Source: an uncultured Oscillospiraceae bacterium (lineage in GTDB: Bacteria; Bacillota; Clostridia; Oscillospirales; Ruminococcaceae). From it: DNA of 18,930 nt. Both the position numbers and the translations under genes were made by a program. Of this stretch, positions 13,687-18,930 are shown in pieces; the first letter of the stretch is position 1; each line of letters begins with the position of its first letter. The DNA is taken from contig CAKSHT010000023.1 in assembly GCA_934457235.1 (NCBI GenBank), positions 1 through 18,930 on the forward strand. The letters run 5' to 3'. Below the pieces are notes generated by a model. That model did not search any database. It saw nothing but the letters and a program-made list of their open reading frames with translations, and was not told the origin of the DNA.

Positions 13687-14502
13687 ATGAAAGCATTGTT
13701 TTGGTTAGGAAAGGTAATTGCGGGAGCTACGGCGCTCGCGGTTTCTGCGGCGCTCGTTTCCGGCTGTTCGGGCAGGGAGGAAGGATCCGCGCCGGAGCTG
13801 CCGGAGATCATCGTTGGCAGCGACGAGTACGCGCCGTTCAACTACGTAGGTTCTGACGGGCAGCCGGAGGGCATAGACGTAGAGCTGGCAAGGGAAGCGT
13901 TCTCGCGAATGGGATACAGCGTTGTGTTCCAGAATATAGTCTGGGACGAAAAGGACAATTACCTCGCTGACGGCTCTGTGGACTGTCTGTGGGGCTGCTT
14001 TTCAATGAACGGCAGGGAGGACGACTACGCCTGGGCGGGTCCTTACATGAAAAGCCGCCAGGTGGTGGCGGTCCGGGCGGACAGCGATATCAGCAGTTTT
14101 TCCGACCTGGAGGGCAGGCGCGTTGCGGTCCTTTCCAGCACACAGCCGGAGAAGCTGCTTCTGGAGCGTATCTCCGGAGATCTCCCGCATGTCGCGGAGG
14201 TCTACTGCTTTGAGGAGATGGACATGGTGTTCGCGGCGCTCCGCAAGAAATACGTCCACGCGATGGCGGGTCACGAAAGCGCGCTGCGGGAGCTTATCAG
14301 CGGCGCTGCGAACGAATACCGCATCCTTGATGAGAGCATGATGGAAGCCAGCCTTGGCGTTGCATTCAGCAAGGATAACGGCATTCTTGCCGGGGAGCTT
14401 GAGCAGACGCTCATTGATATGAAGCAGGAGGGCTTCACTGCTTCCGTCCTCGAAAAATACGGCATGGACACCGCCGTACTGGAGGTGGACGAGCTTGGCT
14501 GA
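13687..14502 (+). CDS. Solute-binding lipoprotein (SBP family 3, amino-acid type) of a signalling operon
   Basis: A 271-residue extracytoplasmic binding protein. A signal peptide ends in the lipobox LVSGC (Cys27), so it should be anchored to the outer face of the membrane. The mature part follows the family-3 pattern: IIVGSDEYAPFNYVGSDGQ, EGIDVELAREAF, GSVDCLWGCFSMNGRED, WAGPYMKSRQVVAVRAD and FSDLEGRRVAVLSSTQPE. Relatives bind amino acids or other small polar solutes. No ABC permease or ATPase gene is nearby; the next gene is a hybrid kinase that overlaps its stop by 8 nt. The likely job is therefore ligand sensing for the kinase rather than import (inference). The ribosome site before the ATG is weak (GTGGTAATGGT). 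Confidence 0.9.
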   Translation: MKALFWLGKVIAGATALAVSAALVSGCSGREEGSAPELPEIIVGSDEYAPFNYVGSDGQPEGIDVELAREAFSRMGYSVVFQNIVWDEKDNYLADGSVDCLWGCFSMNGREDDYAWAGPYMKSRQVVAVRADSDISSFSDLEGRRVAVLSSTQPEKLLLERISGDLPHVAEVYCFEEMDMVFAALRKKYVHAMAGHESALRELISGAANEYRILDESMMEASLGVAFSKDNGILAGELEQTLIDMKQEGFTASVLEKYGMDTAVLEVDELG

Positions 14503-16666
14503 CCAGACGAAAAGACGCTTTCCTGTCAAGCCGCTCCTGGCGGTGATGTGCGGGGTGTTCCTGCTGCTGGCGGTCGCGCTGCTGACCGTCAACTCCGATC
14601 TGCTGGACGTGTATCGTACGATGAATATGACCATGCAGTACCTGGAGCGCCAGTGCACCACATATGACGATTTCACCTGCTCCGACACGGTGAAGAGCCT
14701 TGTGTGGCTGACGGATAAGGCAAACTACATAAATTACGACATCAGCGACAAGGCAGCAAACGGAGTGTGCATAGACAGCGGCGTCCTCATGGACTACACC
14801 GACGCCCAGCGCCTTACCGGGATAATCCTTATGGGAGCCGACAACGAGCCGGAGTGCTGGTACCTTGGCGACGGCGGCGAGTATGAGATGTGGAAGGAGC
14901 TTTGTACCAACAGCAAGTCGGCTGATATCGCGGAATATCCCGAAAAGAAGCTGATGGCGCGCATTCACCCGGAGGGTGGGTTCTACTACGACTACACGAT
15001 AGTTTCCCGGAAGGACAGACCCGGTATAATGCTATGCTACTTCCGGCAGGCGGAAAACCTGGTGGAGGAGAATCAGCTTTCCATCGGCAGCATATTCTCA
15101 GGGTCCGGGCTGCCTCTGGACGGCGTGGCGGCGGTCACGGACGGAAACAACGTGCTCGGCTCCAACGACGTGGAGCTTGTCGGGAACAGCGTGCTTTCCT
15201 GCGGCGTGCTGAATTCCTTTGCGACCAATGGCGTCACGGAGGGCATTCAGTGGGAATCCAGCGGCAACCGCCTGTGGATAGGCGGGCAGACGAATACGAA
15301 GAACTACTTTATATATGTGTATTTCCCGGCGGAGGCTGTGCTGCTGAGGCGAGTCCCGGTGCTTATATATGCTCTTCTCGGATACCTGCTGTTACTGGCT
15401 GTGATGTTCGCGGTGCGATATGGCGGAAAGAACGAACTCCCTGAGCGGCGCGGATATTCCGCGTTTGTTCATAAGCAGAGGGCGATGGCTTCCGCCAGGA
15501 GGTCAAGGCACTTCAATGCGAAAAAGACCGATCTCATGCGGAAGATGAACCACGATATACGCACGCCTATAAACGGTATCCGCGGAATGGTTGAGATCGC
15601 CGGGCATTATCCCGACGACCCGGAAAAGCTCCGGGAATATCTAGGCAAGATATGGCAGGCTTCCAATTATATGCTCGACCTGGTGAACAACTTCGCGGAT
15701 ATCGAGGAGCTTGAACACGGCACCGTGGTACCGGATGTAAGGACGTTCTCGCTGAATTCGCTGTTCGACGAGATAAGGTCGCTGACAACGCCCAGGGCGC
15801 AGGAACTCGGCGTAAAGCTGGATATTGCGAGGATAAGCGGCAGGTACGACCTGCTGATAGGAAGTCCCGCGCTGCTGAAGCGCCTGTTTGTCAGCCTGAT
15901 ATCCAATGCTGTGAAGTTCAACCGCAGTGGCGGGAACGTCGTGGTGGGCTGCCGCGAGGTCAGCGGCTCCAACGACCGCGTGGTACTGGAGTTCTCGGTG
16001 ATGGACACCGGAAAGGGCATGTCGCTGGAATTCCAGAAGCACATGTTCGAGCTTTTCGCGCAGGAGGATTCCTCGTCCGACGATCCGTACGGCGGCACCG
16101 GCCTGGGACTTCCCATCTGCCGGAGGATAGTCGCGCTGATGAAGGGCACGATCGACTGCACGAGCGTACAGAACGAGGGTACCACGGTGTTCGTGACTAT
16201 CCCGTTCAGAATAGCGCAGGAGAGATCCGGCAGAAGCTCCGGACAGGGAGCGGCTTCGCTCCGGGGGCGCCTTGTGCTTGTCGCGGAGGACAACGACCTG
16301 AACATGGAGGTCGCGGATTTTGCGCTGAGACACGCCGGTGCGAATGTGCTTAAGGCTTACAACGGCAGGGAAGCCGTGGAGATATTCCGGGCTTCCGATC
16401 CGGGCAGCATAGATGTTATACTAATGGACCTTGTTATGCCGGAAATGGACGGGTTCGAGGCTGCAAGGAATATCCGGGCGCTTGACCGCAGCGACGCGGC
16501 GGCAGTCCCGATAATCGCACTGACGGCGAATGTGTTCCGGGAGGACCTGGAAAAGGCGCTGGCGGCAGGAATGAACGCCCGTGTTACAAAGCCAGTAGAG
16601 ATCTCCGTTATTGCGGAGGTCGTTGCGAAATACACTGATCAAACCAAAGAGAAATCAAAACAATGA
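14495..16666 (+). CDS. Hybrid sensor histidine kinase with C-terminal receiver domain
   Basis: The 723-residue membrane kinase has one helix at about 12-33, an extracytoplasmic region of about 250 residues with no recognised fold, and a second helix at about 286-307. The cytoplasmic part has HisKA with KMNHDIRTPINGIRGM (phospho-His353), HATPase with SLISNAVKF (Asn471), VMDTGKGMS and YGGTGLGLPICRR, then a receiver at about 592-712 with AEDND (acidic pair 598-599), phospho-acceptor Asp645 in VILMDLVMPEMDG, and Lys699. No HAMP or PAS domain is evident. The start is TTG at 14495, supported by GGAGGTGG 6 nt upstream; it overlaps the lipoprotein stop by 8 nt. Its stop overlaps the HPt start as ATGA. 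The coupling implies fixed stoichiometry of binding protein, kinase and HPt. Confidence 0.95.
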   Translation: MADQTKRRFPVKPLLAVMCGVFLLLAVALLTVNSDLLDVYRTMNMTMQYLERQCTTYDDFTCSDTVKSLVWLTDKANYINYDISDKAANGVCIDSGVLMDYTDAQRLTGIILMGADNEPECWYLGDGGEYEMWKELCTNSKSADIAEYPEKKLMARIHPEGGFYYDYTIVSRKDRPGIMLCYFRQAENLVEENQLSIGSIFSGSGLPLDGVAAVTDGNNVLGSNDVELVGNSVLSCGVLNSFATNGVTEGIQWESSGNRLWIGGQTNTKNYFIYVYFPAEAVLLRRVPVLIYALLGYLLLLAVMFAVRYGGKNELPERRGYSAFVHKQRAMASARRSRHFNAKKTDLMRKMNHDIRTPINGIRGMVEIAGHYPDDPEKLREYLGKIWQASNYMLDLVNNFADIEELEHGTVVPDVRTFSLNSLFDEIRSLTTPRAQELGVKLDIARISGRYDLLIGSPALLKRLFVSLISNAVKFNRSGGNVVVGCREVSGSNDRVVLEFSVMDTGKGMSLEFQKHMFELFAQEDSSSDDPYGGTGLGLPICRRIVALMKGTIDCTSVQNEGTTVFVTIPFRIAQERSGRSSGQGAASLRGRLVLVAEDNDLNMEVADFALRHAGANVLKAYNGREAVEIFRASDPGSIDVILMDLVMPEMDGFEAARNIRALDRSDAAAVPIIALTANVFREDLEKALAAGMNARVTKPVEISVIAEVVAKYTDQTKEKSKQ

Positions 16667-17013
16667 CTATCAGAGAATGCTATGAGAAGATGGGTTCGGA
16701 TTACAGCGGACTTCTCGGAAGACTTGGCAGCGAAAAGATCATCGCGAAATTCGCAGTCAGGTTCCTTGGCGACCCTAGTTTCAGCCAGCTGGAGAGCGCA
16801 GAGGCTGAGGGCAGGGCAGAGGACGCATTCCGCGCGGCGCATACGCTCAAGGGCGTGTGTCTGAATCTTGGCTTCGACAAGCTGTACGAGGTCAGCTCGG
16901 CGCTCACCGAAAAGCTCAGGGGATGTCAGCTCGTGGATTACGAGGAGCTGCTCCGCCAGGTGGAAGAGCAGTACAAGATGACCACGGATGTCCTTAAGGA
17001 ATACATGGGGTAA
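16663..17013 (+). CDS. Stand-alone HPt (histidine phosphotransfer) protein
   Basis: A 116-residue soluble, helical protein. FRAAHTLKGVCLNLGF contains the HPt signature with phospho-His60, followed by helices LYEVSSALTEKLRG and LLRQVEEQYKMTTDVLKEYM, the expected four-helix bundle. Known HPt proteins shuttle phosphate between the receiver of a hybrid kinase and a terminal response regulator. The start overlaps the kinase stop by 4 nt and it is the last gene before a terminator, so its partner is almost certainly the receiver of that kinase. No response regulator with an output domain is encoded in the window, so the end of the relay is unknown. Confidence 0.93.
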   Translation: MTIRECYEKMGSDYSGLLGRLGSEKIIAKFAVRFLGDPSFSQLESAEAEGRAEDAFRAAHTLKGVCLNLGFDKLYEVSSALTEKLRGCQLVDYEELLRQVEEQYKMTTDVLKEYMG

Positions 17014-17024
17014 TTACATACTTT

Positions 17025-17057
17025 ACGGGCGGATTTTTATTCGCCCGTTTCCTTTTA
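17025..17057 (+). terminator. Terminator of the signalling operon
   Basis: ACGGGCGGA, loop TTTTTA, TTCGCCCGT (9-bp stem with one G-U pair) followed by TTCCTTTT, 12 nt after the HPt stop. Confidence 0.8.
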
Positions 17058-17066
17058 CCGGGGAAT

Positions 17067-17116
17067 TGAAAACGGAGAACGGGGTATACGCGATTATCGG
17101 GTGGATTGTGATTATA
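17067..17116 (+). repeat. Dispersed intergenic repeat, copy 2
   Basis: Core 17093-17116, 22 of 24 identical to 9667-9690, with TGAAAACG and GGGGTA upstream as in copy 1. The rest of the gap 17014-17321 holds the terminator at 17025, this repeat, an AT-rich stretch and the promoter at 17250; no gene is seen in it. Confidence 0.6.
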
Positions 17117-17249
17117 ACGCAGGGTGCGTGTATGATTATGTAGGAGTTTTGCTTGAAAACACCACATCAAAAAGTTGTATATGTAAATTTACGCTCTGCA
17201 AGACATCTGACTATATCATAATTGTATGGACAACATTTCAAATTAAGAT

Positions 17250-17278
17250 TTTAAATTTCCCAGAAAAAGTATTATAAT
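17250..17278 (+). promoter_or_regulatory. Promoter of the aminotransferase gene
   Basis: TTTAAA (17250-17255) and a perfect TATAAT (17273-17278) are spaced by 17 nt. Transcription should start near 17285, about 37 nt before the chosen start codon. Confidence 0.7.
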
Positions 17279-17321
17279 AGACCCGGAAATAAAAAAGAGC
17301 AGTATGAAAAGAGGTTTCCCA

Positions 17322-18599
17322 ATGATATACAGCTCATTATCCGCCGGGCAGCTGTCCGGCGAAATTCAGCAGGCTTCCCTGGAGCTGGAAAAGTTCCGCG
17401 GAATGTCGCTCGACCTTTCCCGCGGCAATCCGTCCAGGGAACAGCTCGCGCTGTCCCTCAAGATGCTGGACGTCCTGGATCATCACAGCGTCCTCGACAG
17501 TGAGAGCGGTCAGGACTGCCGCACCTACGGCGGGCTTGACGGTATCCCCGAAGCCAAGCGGCTCCTGGCGCATATGATGGGTACGCACTCCGTACATACC
17601 CTCGTTGGCGGCAACAGCAGCCTTACCCTCATGTTCCAGCTTATAAGCCACGGAATGACTGACGGTATATGCGGAAATACCCCGTGGCAGCAGGTCAGCG
17701 GCAGAAAGTTCCTCTGCCCAGTGCCCGGCTACGACAGGCATTTTGCTATCACCGAGCACTTCGGATTTGAAATGATCCCCGTCCCGATGAACGACGATGG
17801 CCCGGATATGGACATGGTCGAACGCCTGGTAAGCTCCGACGCTTCTGTTAAAGGTATCTGGTGCGTTCCGAAATACCAGAACCCCACCGGCATAGTCTAC
17901 AGCGCCGATACAGTCCGCAGGTTCGCGGCGCTCCGTCCCGCGGCTCCGGATTTCCGGATATTCTGGGACAACGCGTACTGCGTGCATAACTTCTCCGGCG
18001 AATGCGCGGAGATACCCGACATAATCAGTGAATGCGAAAAAGCCGGAAACGCGGATCTTGTGTATGAGTTCTGCTCCACAAGCAAGATAACGTTCCCAGG
18101 CGCGGGTATCTCGGCGGTGGCTGCAAGTTCCGCCAATCTCATTGATATCAAGGCGTTCATGAAGTTCGCGACGATAGGTCCGGATAAGCTCAATCAGCTC
18201 CGTCACGCGCGGTTCTTCCGGAACAGCGCCGGTATCCGGGCGCATATGAAAAAGCACGCCGCAATCCTCCGCCCGAAGTTCGAAAAGGTACTTGACGTAC
18301 TTGAACAGCAGCTCGGCGGTCTTGATATCGCCGAATGGACGAAGCCCCAGGGCGGGTACTTCATTTCGTTCAACACGCTTCCCGGTTGCGCAAGGGCGGT
18401 CGTCAGCAAGTGCGCTGAATACGGAGTGAAATTCACTCCCGCCGGCGCGACATTCCCCGGAGGCTATGACCCGGAGGACAGGAACATACGCATAGCGCCG
18501 TCTTTCGCAGCTCTGGAGGACGCGGAGAATGCGGTGAAAGTCCTGGCGCTCTGCACAAGAGTGGTCAGTGCCGAAAAGCTTCTCAGGGGCATACAGTAA
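17322..18599 (+). CDS. PLP-dependent aminotransferase, type Ic aspartate aminotransferase-like
   Basis: A cytoplasmic fold-type I PLP enzyme, probably moving amino groups between aspartate (or a related amino acid) and 2-oxoglutarate. From the ATG at 17322 it has 425 residues. Seen: LDLSRGNPSREQLALS near 30-45, YGGLDGIPEAKRLLA, the YQNPTG motif (Asn187), WDNAY with the PLP-pyridine Asp216 and Tyr219, and the Schiff-base lysine in CSTSKITFPGAG (Lys255). The 'SRGNPS' opening and overall length fit the aspartate aminotransferase group found in actinobacteria and clostridia (type Ic) rather than AspC. An ATG six codons upstream is in frame, but GAGG lies 7 nt before 17322. The DUF1275 gene follows after 18 nt. 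The substrate is inferred from the family. Confidence 0.9.
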   Translation: MIYSSLSAGQLSGEIQQASLELEKFRGMSLDLSRGNPSREQLALSLKMLDVLDHHSVLDSESGQDCRTYGGLDGIPEAKRLLAHMMGTHSVHTLVGGNSSLTLMFQLISHGMTDGICGNTPWQQVSGRKFLCPVPGYDRHFAITEHFGFEMIPVPMNDDGPDMDMVERLVSSDASVKGIWCVPKYQNPTGIVYSADTVRRFAALRPAAPDFRIFWDNAYCVHNFSGECAEIPDIISECEKAGNADLVYEFCSTSKITFPGAGISAVAASSANLIDIKAFMKFATIGPDKLNQLRHARFFRNSAGIRAHMKKHAAILRPKFEKVLDVLEQQLGGLDIAEWTKPQGGYFISFNTLPGCARAVVSKCAEYGVKFTPAGATFPGGYDPEDRNIRIAPSFAALEDAENAVKVLALCTRVVSAEKLLRGIQ

Positions 18600-18617
18600 G
18601 AAAAAGCAGGTGACGTC

Positions 18618-18930
18618 ATGAAATACAGCGGATTTCACGGGCAGATGTCTGATAAATTCCGGTCGGCGGTGTTCATAATCCTCTCCGGCGGATTTCAGGA
18701 CGCATATACGTACTTCTGCCGCGGCGGCGTTTTCGCGAACGCCCAGACTGGAAACATCGTTCTGATGTCCGCAGCGCTCTTCAAAGGGGAATTGAGCACG
18801 GTCACAAAATACCTCGTGCCGGTGCTTTCGTTCCTGCTGGGAATTGCGGTCGCGGAGCTGGTGCACGTTCATTACCGCAGGCAGGAGAAGATACACTGGC
18901 GGCAGATAGTTCTGATAGAGGAGATAGTCC
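18618..18930 (+). CDS. DUF1275/YoaK-family membrane protein, 3'-truncated by window edge
   Basis: The first 104 residues of an integral membrane protein. GGFQDAYTYFCRGGVFANAQ followed by TGNIVLM is the N-terminal hallmark of the DUF1275 (YoaK) family, whose members have about 220-230 residues and six helices and no settled function. The ATG at 18618 has AGGTGA 5 nt upstream. It starts 18 nt after the aminotransferase stop with no terminator between, so the two are probably co-transcribed. The frame is open to the end of the window. Confidence 0.88.
   Translation, partial: MKYSGFHGQMSDKFRSAVFIILSGGFQDAYTYFCRGGVFANAQTGNIVLMSAALFKGELSTVTKYLVPVLSFLLGIAVAELVHVHYRRQEKIHWRQIVLIEEIV

Noticed and set aside
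13687..14502. Lipoprotein as part of an amino-acid ABC importer
   Set aside because: No permease or ATPase gene is adjacent, and both downstream genes are phosphorelay proteins coupled to it by overlap.
17337..18896. A 519-residue open frame on the minus strand opposite the aminotransferase
   Set aside because: It lies entirely antisense to a clear PLP enzyme and the DUF1275 start. Its composition is His/Arg/Glu rich without domains or a ribosome site, so it is a codon-bias shadow.
1..18930. CRISPR array, tRNA or rRNA genes, complete insertion sequence
   Set aside because: No regularly spaced repeats, no cloverleaf with CCA-type acceptor, no rRNA core sequence and no transposase motif were found on reading both strands.

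Overview
The window looks like chromosomal DNA from a Gram-positive Firmicute, most likely a gut or rumen member of the Clostridia (Ruminococcaceae/Oscillospiraceae type). Reasons seen in the sequence: strong GGAGG-type ribosome sites, TTG and GTG starts, sigma-A promoters with an extended -10, a lipobox lipoprotein, a DeoR-controlled fructose PTS, a type Ic-like aminotransferase, and short repeats in AT-rich gaps. The genus assignment is inference. No rRNA, tRNA, CRISPR array or transposase was seen.

Layout. (1) 1-2020: the C-terminal part of an AGCS-family sodium/amino-acid symporter reads rightward into a bidirectional terminator. It converges with an azlC-azlD pair (branched-chain amino-acid export) on the minus strand. 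A roughly 160-bp fold-back repeat lies just upstream of azlC. (2) 2424-8458: a self-contained fructose PTS locus, fruR-fruK-fruA-ptsH-ptsI. It runs from a promoter at 2424-2452 and encodes regulator, 1-phosphofructokinase, EIIABC, HPr and Enzyme I. A 172-bp MITE-like element with 18-bp inverted ends and TTAG target duplications sits between ptsH and ptsI. The HPr has Ala where the regulatory Ser46 is expected. (3) 8576-9499, minus: a patatin-like phospholipase. (4) 9807-13079, minus: a tightly overlapping three-gene envelope operon (GT2-GtrA glycosyltransferase, membrane-anchored phosphodiester glycosidase, single-pass membrane protein of unknown function). (5) 13254-17013, plus: a near-consensus promoter, then remnants of an HD-GYP gene, then a translationally coupled signalling operon. 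It comprises a solute-binding lipoprotein, a hybrid sensor kinase (HisKA-HATPase-REC) and a stand-alone HPt protein. (6) 17250-18930, plus: a type Ic-like aspartate aminotransferase followed by the start of a DUF1275/YoaK-type membrane protein.

How the genes work together. The PTS block is a complete phosphorelay from PEP to fructose (EI His188 -> HPr His15 -> EIIA His67 -> EIIB Cys176), followed by FruK acting on fructose-1-phosphate. The signalling block is a split version of a BvgS/EvgS-like arrangement: the periplasmic-type binding domain, the kinase/receiver and the HPt are three proteins rather than one. No DNA-binding or enzymatic output domain remains, and a dead HD-GYP fragment lies in its leader. 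The most unusual items are this split relay with its lost neighbour, the HPr lacking the regulatory serine, the two unrelated fold-back elements, and a 24-nt repeat found in two distant intergenic gaps.
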